The notes beneath the pieces were generated by a model. The model was not told the DNA's origin. It ran no database searches and was given only the letters and a program-made list of their open reading frames with translations. Below, piece after piece: positions 53,371 to 63,097 of a DNA stretch of 64,000 bases. A program made the translations under genes and the position numbers. Each line of letters starts with the position of its first letter. Within the stretch, counting starts at the first letter, position 1. This DNA is from Lacibacter cauensis (GTDB lineage: Bacteria; Bacteroidota; Bacteroidia; Chitinophagales; Chitinophagaceae). The stretch lies in assembly GCF_007830055.1 (NCBI RefSeq), contig NZ_VLLE01000002.1, positions 631,953 to 695,952 of the forward strand, in the 5' to 3' direction.

Positions 53371-55299
53371 TTATTCCAGCACAACAACAAAACCACCTGC
53401 TGCAGGCATTGTAATTGTTTGCGGTTTCTTTGAATTTATTTGCTTTTCGGCAAACAGCTGGCCGCCTTCTCCTTCTGTGATCAATGTTGCTTTCTTTTTT
53501 TTGAATGAAGAAAGATCAAGCTGAATGGTTTTTGCTGCCGCATCGCCATTGATACCGGCGATATACCATTTGTTGCCAGAACGTCTTGCAATCACCACAT
53601 ATTTACCAGGGAAACCATCAACGAATTTCACATCATCCCAAGTGTTGGGCAGGTTGCGTAAAAACTGCTGAATGTTTTCGGGAACCTGCTGCATACCTTC
53701 CGGCGATTCTGCATAGTGTTGAATGCCGGATAGAAATAATATTGATGTTGCCAATTCAAATGCAGCGGTTGTTTTGCGTTGCACTTTTGTTTGCAGTTTG
53801 TACAAGTTCATCGGTGTAAAATCCATCGGGTCAAATGCATTGCGGGTAAACGGTAACATCGCACAATGCGTAGCTTCTTTATCCGCATCACCCTGACCAA
53901 ATGTGATCATTTCAAAACCACGCACTGCTTCCGTTGTCATTAAGTGCGGATAAGTGCGTGCCCATCCCCTTGGTAACGTAGCACCATGGAAATTTACCAG
54001 CAGTTCATGTTTCGCAGCGTCTTTTAAAATACTGTGATAGTATTCCATTACCGATTGACCGTCGCCTGCAAAGAAATCGATCTTCACACCTTTAATGCCC
54101 ATATCTTTCAAACGCTGAAATTCTTTTGCACGGCTTTCTGCGGTGAGGAGTAAATCCTTGGGTGTGTATTTCACCGTATTCCAATCGCCTGCAGAATTAT
54201 ACCACAACAGCAGACCAACATTTTTTGTCTTTGCATAGTCGGCCAGCTCTTTCATTTTTTCGTAGCCGATTTTTGTATCCCACGCAGCATCAACAAGACA
54301 GTATTGCCAGTTCATCTTCGCTGCAAAATCGATGTACTTGATCTGTTCATCATATACAATAAAATCATCTTTGGAATTGATCCAGCTCCAAGATGCTTTA
54401 CCAGGTAAAACAAAGGCTGTGTTTTTGATCACTGATGGTTTTGCCAGATCGGTTCCTGCTGTTGATTCGATGATGGTTGCTAAGCTTCCGATAGTGATGA
54501 TGCGCCACGGCGAAACATAAGTTGATTGAAATGTAGGCAACAATCCTTTACCGGTGATGATCTCACGTGGATCAGGAAAACCGATGCTGTACTCGCCATC
54601 AGGTGATTCTGCTTTTAACCGTGTTGCGCAGTCGTTTGGTTCCACTGATGCTTCGGTGATTAACGCCCACACATCGTTTGCACGGAACAAAGCCGGATAA
54701 ACCCAACCTGCCGCCGATGGTGATTTTGTACCCACAGGAACATCCTGTACATAATGTTCTTCATACGCAGGATTGGTTTGCTCCCATCCTGTTTTTGAAA
54801 CCTGCATCGGTTGTAACCATGCTTTGGCTGTTGTTGGAAAATGAAAACTTGTTAACTCGTTGGTGATGTTATCGGTAAAATTATTTCCTTCGTTGTAGTG
54901 GTAACGGAAAGCAACTGCATCGTTCGACACCTGGAAAATAATATCGAGTGCCTTGCCATTGTTGTTTTTGAATTGCACAATGCGTTTATTGGCTGTATAC
55001 GTACTTTGTTTTTTCTTGGCGTAAACCATACTATACGCATCGTTGATTGTTTGTACCGGTGTTGCACCAAGCAGATTGTTGCCTTTCGAAAAATCAACAG
55101 TAGCAGTTTGAATACCGAGTGATGAAGAGCGTAATACTTCTGTATCGAGATAACGTACACTGTATTTAATTTCTCCTGCTTTGTTTACAGAAACCTGAAC
55201 GGAAAGTTTTTTATCGGGACTGATAATGCCAACCTGGGCAGCAAGATGTTTTTGTACTGAAACGAGAAGAAAAACGGCAATCAACAAACGCATGAACAA
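53371..55299 (-). CDS. Glycoside hydrolase family 97 protein
   Basis: 642 aa with a signal peptide (1-21). N-terminal beta-sandwich (to about 290), a TIM barrel (about 300-560) and a C-terminal beta domain. The barrel has WSWINSKDDFIVYDEQIKYIDFA, YCLVDAAWDTKIGYEKM, and GVKIDFFAGDGQ, in which Asp about 408 occupies the nucleophile site of retaining GH97 enzymes; inverting members have Gly there. A retaining, alpha-galactosidase-like activity is therefore favoured. The likely location is periplasm. It sits between the fucose and rhamnose branches. Confidence 0.9.
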   Translation of the reverse strand: MFMRLLIAVFLLVSVQKHLAAQVGIISPDKKLSVQVSVNKAGEIKYSVRYLDTEVLRSSSLGIQTATVDFSKGNNLLGATPVQTINDAYSMVYAKKKQSTYTANKRIVQFKNNNGKALDIIFQVSNDAVAFRYHYNEGNNFTDNITNELTSFHFPTTAKAWLQPMQVSKTGWEQTNPAYEEHYVQDVPVGTKSPSAAGWVYPALFRANDVWALITEASVEPNDCATRLKAESPDGEYSIGFPDPREIITGKGLLPTFQSTYVSPWRIITIGSLATIIESTAGTDLAKPSVIKNTAFVLPGKASWSWINSKDDFIVYDEQIKYIDFAAKMNWQYCLVDAAWDTKIGYEKMKELADYAKTKNVGLLLWYNSAGDWNTVKYTPKDLLLTAESRAKEFQRLKDMGIKGVKIDFFAGDGQSVMEYYHSILKDAAKHELLVNFHGATLPRGWARTYPHLMTTEAVRGFEMITFGQGDADKEATHCAMLPFTRNAFDPMDFTPMNLYKLQTKVQRKTTAAFELATSILFLSGIQHYAESPEGMQQVPENIQQFLRNLPNTWDDVKFVDGFPGKYVVIARRSGNKWYIAGINGDAAAKTIQLDLSSFKKKKATLITEGEGGQLFAEKQINSKKPQTITMPAAGGFVVVLE

Positions 55300-55390
55300 T
55301 CGATTAAAGGGTTAACAATTACTCACGCAAAGAAACAGAAAGAATAGTATCAGAAAAAAATTAATACCCTAACGAATGTGTGCTAATAGA

Positions 55391-55469
55391 AACGCTGATG
55401 ACGCTGATGGATGCGGATGATAGCGGATCAAATCTGTGTACATCAGTTTAAATCCGTGTCATCCGTGAC
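55391..55469. repeat. Imperfect palindrome of gatgacgctgatggatg / catccgtgtc words
   Basis: Left part gctgatgacgctgatggatg continuing cggatgatagcggat; right part atctgtgtacatcagtttaa continuing atccgtgtcatccgtg. The two are approximate reverse complements. It fills the gap between GH97 and lutC and reaches the lutC stop. Confidence 0.55.
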
Positions 55470-55470
55470 T

Positions 55471-56055
55471 CTATCCAATAATATACACGATCAAACTTCT
55501 GGCACCGTGTGCACCAATCACCAACGATTGTTCAATGTCGGCTGTTTTGGATGGGCCGGCTAAGAAAACACCAAACCCTTCTTTAGCGCTTTCAATTTGT
55601 TTGTATGCATGATGCATAGTTGGCACGATATTCTTTCTTTCTATCACAATTACTAGGTGCTGACAAATAAATGGCAGCAAACGATTCCCCATCTGGCTTT
55701 CGTATAACCAGATAGCGCCATTCTCTGCCACAGCAACTGCTCCCTGCAGGTAAGCTGTATCAACAGCCGCAAGTTCATCTGCAGTAAGCGACGCAAGCGA
55801 ATCACTCACTTCGCCTAATGCAGCAATTCTGTTCACAACAAAATCACCTTTTGCTACTCTGCTTTCCAACTCCTGTTTAAGCGAAGCAAGATTCTGCAAC
55901 TCTACTGTGCCGCCACCAATACTTTGCAACACTGTTTTGTATTGCTGTACAAGATCACTGTATTGAATAACTGCATTGAGATCAATTGACGGAAGCTCTA
56001 CCAACTCTGGTTTATTCGCTGTAATATTTTTCAGTATTGTTTCTCTTGCACTCAT
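55471..56055 (-). CDS. lutC: LUD domain protein LutC-like
   Basis: 194 aa. The LUD fold (L-lactate utilisation) is recognisable from ILKNITANKPELVELPS, the DTAYLQGAVAVAENGAIWLYES region (read in part), and GPSKTADIEQSLVIGAHGARSLIVYII (read in part) at the C-terminus. With LutA and LutB it forms the iron-sulfur complex oxidising L-lactate to pyruvate. Its start overlaps the lutB stop by 4 bp (ATGA). Confidence 0.88.
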   Translation of the reverse strand: MSARETILKNITANKPELVELPSIDLNAVIQYSDLVQQYKTVLQSIGGGTVELQNLASLKQELESRVAKGDFVVNRIAALGEVSDSLASLTADELAAVDTAYLQGAVAVAENGAIWLYESQMGNRLLPFICQHLVIVIERKNIVPTMHHAYKQIESAKEGFGVFLAGPSKTADIEQSLVIGAHGARSLIVYIIG

Positions 56056-57431
56056 TGTTTCTTGTTTTGAAGATACCAGTCACGAAAACTTTGTTTCGGT
56101 GGCGCAGGCATTTCCCGTTGTTTGTACCAGGGATTAAGTTTGTTGTTCACGATCCACGGGAATAAACGCATCACGGCTCTTCCTGCTTTACCTGCAAAGC
56201 GATACAGTCCTGGCCTTGCCAACAGAAACGCCATTCCTTTCAGTCCAACTTTCTTGGTTGTATCAACATATCCTTCTGCAACCAAGACCTGTCGCCATTT
56301 CCACAACTGATCGTGTATGTCAATCTTCACCGGACAAACATTACTGCAACTGCCACAGAGTGTGGATGCAAACGGCAAATCAGCATTTGCACGCATATCA
56401 ATATTCGGATTGAGAATAGAACCGATTGGTCCTGCAACTGCTGTATGATAACTGTGTCCGCCACTTCTTCTGTATACCGGACAAGTATTGAAACATGCAG
56501 CACAACGGATACACTTCAACGAGTTTCTGAAATCAGCACGACCCAACTGTCTGCTACGTCCGTTATCAACAATCACAATGTGCATCTCCTGCCCTTGTCT
56601 TGGTTTGTGAAAATGACTGGAGTATGTTGTAATGGGTTGACCGGTTGCACTCCGTGCCAGCAAACGCAAAAACACAGAAAGATGTTCTGCTCTCGGAATC
56701 ATCTTTTCAAAACCCATACAGGCAATATGAATTTTCGCAGCGTGTGCACCCATATCGGCATTGCCTTCGTTGGTACAAACCACAAAGCCGCCTGTTTCTG
56801 CAATGGCAAAGTTTACGCCGGTGATGGCGAGTTCCGATTCAATAAATTTTTCACGCAAATGCTGCCTTGCAGCTTCGGTTAAATATTGCGGATCATTGTT
56901 TCCTTTTTCGGTGTTGAGATGTTCATGAAACGTATCACTTACATCCTGTTTCTTTAAATGAATGGCAGGTAATACAATATGGCTCGGCGGTTCATTTCTG
57001 AATTGTACAATGCGTTCGCCCAAATCTGTATCAACTGTTTCAATGCCTTTTGTGTGCAGGAATTCATTCAACCCGCATTCTTCGGTGAGCATACTCTTGC
57101 TCTTCACAATTTTTTTGATCTTGTGATGCGCAATGATGTCGTAAATGATTCTGTTGTGCTCTTCAGCATCTGCAGCCCAGTGTACAATCACTCCATTGTC
57201 CTGCGCTTTACTTTCAAATTCTTTTAAGTAATTATCAAGATTGGAAAGTGTATGATTTTTTACTTGCGAAGCCCATTCACGCAACTGCTCCCACTCGGGC
57301 AAACCGTGTGCGGCTTTATCTCTTTTCTGGCGAACAAACCAAAGTGTTTCATCGTGCCAGTTGGTACGTGGCTCATCGTTAATGAACTGTGCAGCAGCTT
57401 CGGCATGTTTTAATGTACTGTTATGGCTCAT
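56052..57431 (-). CDS. lutB: L-lactate utilisation iron-sulfur protein LutB
   Basis: 459 aa from the ATG at 57431, which overlaps the lutA stop by 4 bp; a frame opening at 57518 is inside lutA. The N-terminal LUD domain has KSKSMLTEECGLNEFL and ITGVNFAIAETGGFVVCTNEGN. Two [4Fe-4S] motifs follow: CIRCAACFNTCPVYRR and CGSCSNVCPVKIDIH (about 310-375). Electron-transfer subunit of the LutABC L-lactate oxidation complex. Confidence 0.93.
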   Translation of the reverse strand: MSHNSTLKHAEAAAQFINDEPRTNWHDETLWFVRQKRDKAAHGLPEWEQLREWASQVKNHTLSNLDNYLKEFESKAQDNGVIVHWAADAEEHNRIIYDIIAHHKIKKIVKSKSMLTEECGLNEFLHTKGIETVDTDLGERIVQFRNEPPSHIVLPAIHLKKQDVSDTFHEHLNTEKGNNDPQYLTEAARQHLREKFIESELAITGVNFAIAETGGFVVCTNEGNADMGAHAAKIHIACMGFEKMIPRAEHLSVFLRLLARSATGQPITTYSSHFHKPRQGQEMHIVIVDNGRSRQLGRADFRNSLKCIRCAACFNTCPVYRRSGGHSYHTAVAGPIGSILNPNIDMRANADLPFASTLCGSCSNVCPVKIDIHDQLWKWRQVLVAEGYVDTTKKVGLKGMAFLLARPGLYRFAGKAGRAVMRLFPWIVNNKLNPWYKQREMPAPPKQSFRDWYLQNKKQ

Positions 57432-58165
57432 GCGTTGCTGTTTAAAATTTCTGCAATATGAATGGTCTTCACCTTGCTGCCGTTGCGTTTTAAAATCCCT
57501 TCTAAATGCATGAGGCAACTGGTATCGCCACCGGTAATGTATTGTATATCGTTATTGGCATGATCAGCAATGCGATCTTTCCCCATCTTCACACTCACTG
57601 CTTCTTCAAACACACAAAACGTACCGCCAAAGCCACAACATTCATCGGGGCGTGAAGGCATTTTTAATTCGAGGCCCTTCACCATACTCAGCAATTGCTG
57701 CGGTTTAGAAAAGGCTGGTAAGTTTCGTTCGCTCATGGATGATAAATGCAATCCACGCTGACCATGACAGCTGTTGTGCAACCCCACTTTATACGGGAAA
57801 GATGCGTTGAGCTTTTCTACTTTCAATACATCCACCAAAAACTCAGTGAGTTCGTATACATGTTTACGGATATGCTCCGCTTCGCCGGAATGTTGTTCAA
57901 CGTGCAGGTGTTCTTTTAAATGCAATACACAACTACCCGATGGCCCAACGATATAATCGAAACCACGGAAGTTCGATACAAAATTTTTATCGCATGATTT
58001 ACTGAGTGAAGCGAAACCACTGTTGGCCATCGGTTGGCCGCAACAGGTTTGATTGAGCGGGAAACTTACGTTGCATCCCAGTTTTTCTAACAACTGTAAG
58101 GTGGCAATACCTACGTTTGGATAAAACTGATCGATATAACAGGGAATAAATAAACCAACATTCAT
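57428..58165 (-). CDS. lutA: L-lactate utilisation protein LutA
   Basis: 245 aa with two cysteine-rich CCG domains: NQTCCGQPMANSGF (about 38-51) and DECCGFGGTFCVFEE (about 173-187), plus GPSGSCVLHLKEH and HNSCHGQRGLHL. These ligate iron-sulfur or heterodisulfide-like centres. It starts the lutA-lutB-lutC set, which here lies downstream of the rhamnose genes on the same strand. Confidence 0.93.
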   Translation of the reverse strand: MNVGLFIPCYIDQFYPNVGIATLQLLEKLGCNVSFPLNQTCCGQPMANSGFASLSKSCDKNFVSNFRGFDYIVGPSGSCVLHLKEHLHVEQHSGEAEHIRKHVYELTEFLVDVLKVEKLNASFPYKVGLHNSCHGQRGLHLSSMSERNLPAFSKPQQLLSMVKGLELKMPSRPDECCGFGGTFCVFEEAVSVKMGKDRIADHANNDIQYITGGDTSCLMHLEGILKRNGSKVKTIHIAEILNSNA

Positions 58166-58216
58166 CTCTTCGTCTTTTTTTCTTACAACAACTTACCTGT
58201 AAAGTTATCTACAGAA

Positions 58217-59590
58217 TCATTTCGATTCGGAATAATATTTCAGTTCGATGATATCGGTGGGTAATGCTTTCGTGTTCCAGTTTTTATGAAACGCCAATGC
58301 TGCGCCTAACGATGAAGCCTGTGCAACTGATGCCGCAAATACTTCAATATTGGTAAAAGCATCGGCAAGCATATGCATAAAAATGGGATTCTTGCCAAAG
58401 CCGCCATCAACAAAAATGCGTTTCACTTTTGTTCCTTTCAGCACAAGGTTGGTGCTGTACACCTGTTGTGTAATAAGGTCTGCAATGAGCTGATGATAGG
58501 CATGTTCGTAACTGCTGAAATGTAGCAGCTCACGGTTGGCAAATGCCGATTCTTTGATCATCACCTCATCATTGCTTGTTTTGGCAAATGCTTTGGTTTC
58601 AATAATGCTCTGCACAATCGCCGGGTTGTATTCAACCTGTTTGTAATAATCGTTTGCTACATTGAAATATTCTGCCAATCGTTTTGTTTGCTGTTCGTGT
58701 TCGTAACCGGCAAACAAACGGGACGCTTTCACCGGGTTGCCTTCGTACGATAAATAACAAAGACAATCCTGGTGCAGTTCAAGATCACTCAGCTGCGAAT
58801 GATTGAACGGATTTAAAGTGATGCACCAGGTACCTGTTGAAAGCAATACAAACGGTTCGTGAAAAGATGCGAGGTAAGGAATGAGAGCCGATGAACTGTC
58901 GTGTAAACCGCCACCAACGGGAATCTCTTCTTGCGTATAACCTGCAACCGCATTACTCTTTAAGATGGGTGCAAATTTTTCAGCAACGTGTTCTTTTATA
59001 ACCCACTCATGGTATTTCTTTTCCTGGAAATCCCACAGGTTGGTATGGCAACCGATGCTGGTAATATCTGTATGCAATGTACCACTGAGAACAAAACAGA
59101 GATATTGTGGTAAATGCAATGCGTAATTGATCTGCGCAAACTTTTCCGGCTTCTCGTACCGTAAGCGATAAAGTTGCATTCCGGAGTTGAGATTACCCAG
59201 AACAGGTGATGCTGTTTCTTTCGACACCATGCTTTCGCCGCCATAAGTATCATAGAAAAATTTCTGTAACTCCGGTGCGTACGGCTTCAGGTAGTTGTAC
59301 AGCGGAAGAATGACTTCCTTGTTTTTATCGAGGTACACAAAGCTGGCCCCGTATGCAGAGAAGTTCACTGCCTTTACCTGGAAACGTTCGTCTTGTAAAA
59401 CTTTTTCAAACGTAGCTTTTACCCAGTTGGTCAGCAGTAGTACATCCTCGCAGGCAAACCCATCTTCATCAGTGGTTTCTTCGAGTTGCTGGCTTTCTTC
59501 GTGCACTACTTTGTAATGCTCATCGAACAGCAATAGCTTTTTATTGGTTTTACCAATATCAAAAATTGCTATAACCGGAAGCTTTGCCAT
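58217..59590 (-). CDS. FGGY family sugar kinase, probable L-rhamnulokinase
   Basis: 457 aa. The actin-like ATPase signatures are present: IAIFDIGKTNKKLLLFDEHY (about 7-26), GGGLHDSSSALIPYL (about 246) and IFVDGGFGKNPIFMHMLADAF (read in part, about 395). FGGY kinases phosphorylate sugars; the 1-nt TAATG overlap with the isomerase gene and the aldolase upstream make L-rhamnulose the expected substrate. Confidence 0.88.
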   Translation of the reverse strand: MAKLPVIAIFDIGKTNKKLLLFDEHYKVVHEESQQLEETTDEDGFACEDVLLLTNWVKATFEKVLQDERFQVKAVNFSAYGASFVYLDKNKEVILPLYNYLKPYAPELQKFFYDTYGGESMVSKETASPVLGNLNSGMQLYRLRYEKPEKFAQINYALHLPQYLCFVLSGTLHTDITSIGCHTNLWDFQEKKYHEWVIKEHVAEKFAPILKSNAVAGYTQEEIPVGGGLHDSSSALIPYLASFHEPFVLLSTGTWCITLNPFNHSQLSDLELHQDCLCYLSYEGNPVKASRLFAGYEHEQQTKRLAEYFNVANDYYKQVEYNPAIVQSIIETKAFAKTSNDEVMIKESAFANRELLHFSSYEHAYHQLIADLITQQVYSTNLVLKGTKVKRIFVDGGFGKNPIFMHMLADAFTNIEVFAASVAQASSLGAALAFHKNWNTKALPTDIIELKYYSESK

Positions 59591-60864
59591 TATAATCCTG
59601 TTGCAATAGTTTTTGTTCCACGTTCTTTTACCAGTTCTGCACGCAGTTGTTGCTCACGGAAGAATTGCAACGGATACAAGGCAGCGCCACTGCGTAATCT
59701 TGCTTCTGCAACTAACGGACGCAGATCGGTGCGGAATGTATTCTGCAAAATTTCCTGTGCTGCTACCACATCATTTGCATCCTGTGCAGCATTCAGCTTC
59801 ACTCTGTCAACAGTCAATGCCTGTGCATAAGCCAGCATAATAGCTTCAACAGATTGCAGTAAATCCTCCAGCGGATCTTTGACGTTATGGCTTGCATCAA
59901 TCATCCAGCCAAGATCTGTTGCATGATTCATGCCTCTTGCATCCATGCCTTCAACGAGTTCGTTAAAAATTAAGAACAGTTGATAAGGTTTGATGCTGCC
60001 CACCGTTAAATCATCATCACCGTACTTGCTATCATTGAAATGGAATCCGGCCAGTTTGCCTTCCATTAGCAACAAGGAAACGATTTGTTCGATGTTGGCA
60101 TTGGGAAGATGGTGGCCCAGATCAACCAATGTAGATGCCTTAGGTCCAAGCTTGGTAGCATACAATAACGATTGTCCCCAATCTCCTACTGTCATTGAGT
60201 AGAAGTTGGGTTCAAATGCTTTGTATTCTACAAATACTTTCCAATCTTCAGGTAGTGCTGCATAAATTTCCTGCAAGCTTTCCAATGTGTTTTGAAATGC
60301 TTTGCGGAAGTTTAACTGGCCGGGGAAGCAACTCCCATCGCTCAACCAAACGGTGAGTGATTTCGAACCCAACTCCACACCGTGTTTAATTACTTCAATG
60401 TTGTGTTCGATGGCTTGTTTACGCACTGCTTTGTTTACGTGTTGCAACGAACCGAATTTGTAACTCAGTTCCTGATCTTTCTGATCTTGAAACGTATTTG
60501 AATTCACAGCATCAAACTGCAAACCCAATTGTGCGGCCTGTGCTTTAATAGCTGCATAGTTCTCTGGAATATCCCATGGGATATGCAATGAGATTGCACC
60601 GCTCGATTGGTTGAGCGCATGCAGCAAACCAACATCTTCTAATTTTTGTTCTAAGCTGCCGGGCTCGCCTGCACCTGCAAAACGGCCAAAGCGTGTACCT
60701 CCTGTGCCTAATGCCCAGCTGGGAATGGCAACCTGGAAATCGATGAGCTTTTGCAGCACATCTTCCACATTGTTTATTTCTGAAGCAAGAAAATCGAATT
60801 TGCGTTTGTGTGATGCAGCATGCAATCCGTTAAACTCAGCAATTCTGTTTTTATCGAGAATCAT
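59590..60864 (-). CDS. rhaI: L-rhamnose isomerase (TIM-barrel sugar isomerase)
   Basis: 424 aa. The sequence resembles the Pseudomonas-type L-rhamnose isomerase/xylose-isomerase-like family: WALGTGGTRFGRFAGAGEPG (about 50-69), EYKAFEPNFYSMTVGDWGQS (about 213, metal-binding Glu), VDLGHHLPNANIEQI and GFHFNDSKYGDDDLTVGSI (about 274-292). It turns L-rhamnose into L-rhamnulose. Coupled to the kinase gene. Confidence 0.9.
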   Translation of the reverse strand: MILDKNRIAEFNGLHAASHKRKFDFLASEINNVEDVLQKLIDFQVAIPSWALGTGGTRFGRFAGAGEPGSLEQKLEDVGLLHALNQSSGAISLHIPWDIPENYAAIKAQAAQLGLQFDAVNSNTFQDQKDQELSYKFGSLQHVNKAVRKQAIEHNIEVIKHGVELGSKSLTVWLSDGSCFPGQLNFRKAFQNTLESLQEIYAALPEDWKVFVEYKAFEPNFYSMTVGDWGQSLLYATKLGPKASTLVDLGHHLPNANIEQIVSLLLMEGKLAGFHFNDSKYGDDDLTVGSIKPYQLFLIFNELVEGMDARGMNHATDLGWMIDASHNVKDPLEDLLQSVEAIMLAYAQALTVDRVKLNAAQDANDVVAAQEILQNTFRTDLRPLVAEARLRSGAALYPLQFFREQQLRAELVKERGTKTIATGL

Positions 60865-60954
60865 AAAATGATTTTAGAGTAATTAAATGAAGTTAAAAAA
60901 AGGGGTCGATAGGGAACTACCAACCCGTCAACTATTGATTATGAACAAAAAATC

Positions 60955-63075
60955 TTAGCGTACAAATGCATTGGCAACACCGCCATCTACATTCAATACG
61001 TTACCGGTTGATTTGTTGAGCAGGCCACCTACAAAGGCGTAACATGCATTCGCAATATCATCGGGTAAAATAATTTCATTTAATAAAGTTCTGCCTGCGT
61101 AATACGCCGGTAATTCTTCGATGGTAATACCGTAAGCTTTTGCACGACCTGCAGCCCAGCCACCACTCCAGATATTACTCCCTGCAATTACAGCATCAGG
61201 ATTTACTACGTTTACACGGATTTTATCCTTACCTAATTCAGCCGCATTCAACCGTGATAAGTGCAATTGTGCAGCTTTTGCAGAACCATAACCTGCATTG
61301 TTCGGGCCGCTTACCAAGGCATTCTTACTAACAATATTCAACACATCGCCACCAATGCCTTGTTTGCGCATTACTTCTACCGCTTTTTGGGTTACCACAA
61401 ATTGCCCTTTCACCAATACATCGTAAAGAATATCCCAATCTTTCTCTGTATGATCTTCGATCGATTTCGAAATAGATAAACCTGCATTGTTTACCACAAT
61501 ATCAACACCGCCAAACGCCAGTGCCGATGTGGTTAACGTATCAAGAACGGTATCTTCTTTGGTAACATCCAGTATATCGGCAGCTACTACATCTTTACCA
61601 AACAGTTTTACAAACTCATCTTTTGCTTCGGCCAAACGCTCTGCATTCATATCGTTCAGAATAACACAAGCGCCTTCTTCTGCAAATTTCTTTGCAATGG
61701 CTTTGCCAATACCGCCACCGCTGCCGGTGATCAATGCAACCTTACCACTCAAAGCTTTTGGCTTAGGCATACGTTGCAGTTTTGCTTCTTCCAGTAACCA
61801 GTATTCAATGTTGAATGCTTCCTGGCGAGGTAATGATGTGTATTCAGAAATGGCTTCTGCACCTTTCATTACGTTAATGGCATTGATATAAAACTCAGCA
61901 GCAACACGTGCAGTTTGTTTGTCTTTGGCAAACGTAAACATGCCAACACCGGGATAAATAATTACCACCGGATTTGTATCACGAATGGCAGGACTGTTTG
62001 GATGTTTACAGGTATTGTAATACTCTGTATACATGGCACGATATGCTTCAAACAGCGGTGCGATTTTTTCTTTGATCGCTTTTGTATCACTCAAATCTTC
62101 GCCTGCTGTAAGATTCAACACCAGCGGAGAAATTTTTGTGCGCAGGAAGTGGTCGGGACAGCTTGTGCCTAAAGGAGCCAAACGATCCAGATCGTTGGAG
62201 TTGATATATTCAAGCACACGTGCATCATCGGTAAAATGACCGATCATACGGTTTTGCGATGAGCAGAAACCACGCAGCACCGGTGCTAATGCAGCCGCCT
62301 GTTTTTTACGATCGGCTTCGGGCAAGGATTCAATTTTTGCACCACCGAAAATGGCTGTTTGTTTGCTGATGTTATCTTGTAAATATTCTGCACAACGCTC
62401 AATTACTTCGAGTGTGTTGATGTATGATTCGTAAGCAGTATCGCCCCAGGTAAATAAACCATGCGAGCCAAGCATGATACCACGGATGCCGGGGTTTTCA
62501 TCGAGACATTGCTTCAACTGCAAACCCAGATCAAAACCGGGCTTCTGCCATTTTACCCAACCAATGGTTCCGTTGAATAATTCTTTGGTGATCTTTTCGC
62601 CATCTTTGGCTGCAGCAATGGCAATCGCTGCATCGGGGTGTAAGTGATCAATATGTTTGAATGGAAGAAAACCATGCAACGGAGTGTCGATCGATGGAGC
62701 TTTCGAAGCCAGATCGTAAATACAATGGTTGAAAAGTTCCACCATTTCATCTTCGTGTTCAATACCACGATAGATATTTTTTAAGCTGCGTAAACGATCA
62801 ACATACAATGCAGCCAGGCCGCTGCGCTTCATGGTGCCGAGGTCGCCACCACTACCCTTCACCCACATTACTTCTGTTTCCTTACCTGTAAGCGGATCTT
62901 TCGCCATGGCTTTGCACGAAGTATTACCGCCACCATAGTTCGTTAAACGCAGATCGGCTCCCAATAAGTTTGAGCGATATACTAACAAAGCCACTTCATC
63001 ACCGGCTAATTCTGCAGCCTTTGCATCATCCCACAAATAGCTTACGTGTTTAAAATTCTTAGTTGCTACTGACAT
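60955..63075 (-). CDS. Bifunctional rhamnulose-1-phosphate aldolase / L-lactaldehyde dehydrogenase
   Basis: 706 aa fusion. The N-terminal half (about 1-430) is a class II aldolase (YGGGNTSCKAMAKDP, TPLHGFLPFKHIDHLHPDAAI with metal-binding His, GSHGLFTWGDTA). The C-terminal half is an SDR (LITGSGGGIGKAIAKKF, NNAGLSIS, GYGSAKAAQLHLSRL with Tyr-x3-Lys). It cleaves L-rhamnulose-1-phosphate to dihydroxyacetone phosphate and L-lactaldehyde, then oxidises the latter to L-lactate. This fusion is known in several phyla; the acid then feeds lutABC downstream. Confidence 0.93.
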   Translation of the reverse strand: MSVATKNFKHVSYLWDDAKAAELAGDEVALLVYRSNLLGADLRLTNYGGGNTSCKAMAKDPLTGKETEVMWVKGSGGDLGTMKRSGLAALYVDRLRSLKNIYRGIEHEDEMVELFNHCIYDLASKAPSIDTPLHGFLPFKHIDHLHPDAAIAIAAAKDGEKITKELFNGTIGWVKWQKPGFDLGLQLKQCLDENPGIRGIMLGSHGLFTWGDTAYESYINTLEVIERCAEYLQDNISKQTAIFGGAKIESLPEADRKKQAAALAPVLRGFCSSQNRMIGHFTDDARVLEYINSNDLDRLAPLGTSCPDHFLRTKISPLVLNLTAGEDLSDTKAIKEKIAPLFEAYRAMYTEYYNTCKHPNSPAIRDTNPVVIIYPGVGMFTFAKDKQTARVAAEFYINAINVMKGAEAISEYTSLPRQEAFNIEYWLLEEAKLQRMPKPKALSGKVALITGSGGGIGKAIAKKFAEEGACVILNDMNAERLAEAKDEFVKLFGKDVVAADILDVTKEDTVLDTLTTSALAFGGVDIVVNNAGLSISKSIEDHTEKDWDILYDVLVKGQFVVTQKAVEVMRKQGIGGDVLNIVSKNALVSGPNNAGYGSAKAAQLHLSRLNAAELGKDKIRVNVVNPDAVIAGSNIWSGGWAAGRAKAYGITIEELPAYYAGRTLLNEIILPDDIANACYAFVGGLLNKSTGNVLNVDGGVANAFVR

Positions 63076-63097
63076 ATTCTGTTCTTTTCAGTTGTTA

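Noticed and set aside
57432-57518. N-terminal extension of LutB
   Set aside because: It lies wholly inside lutA; the ATG at 57431 gives the usual 4-bp overlap and the family-like start.
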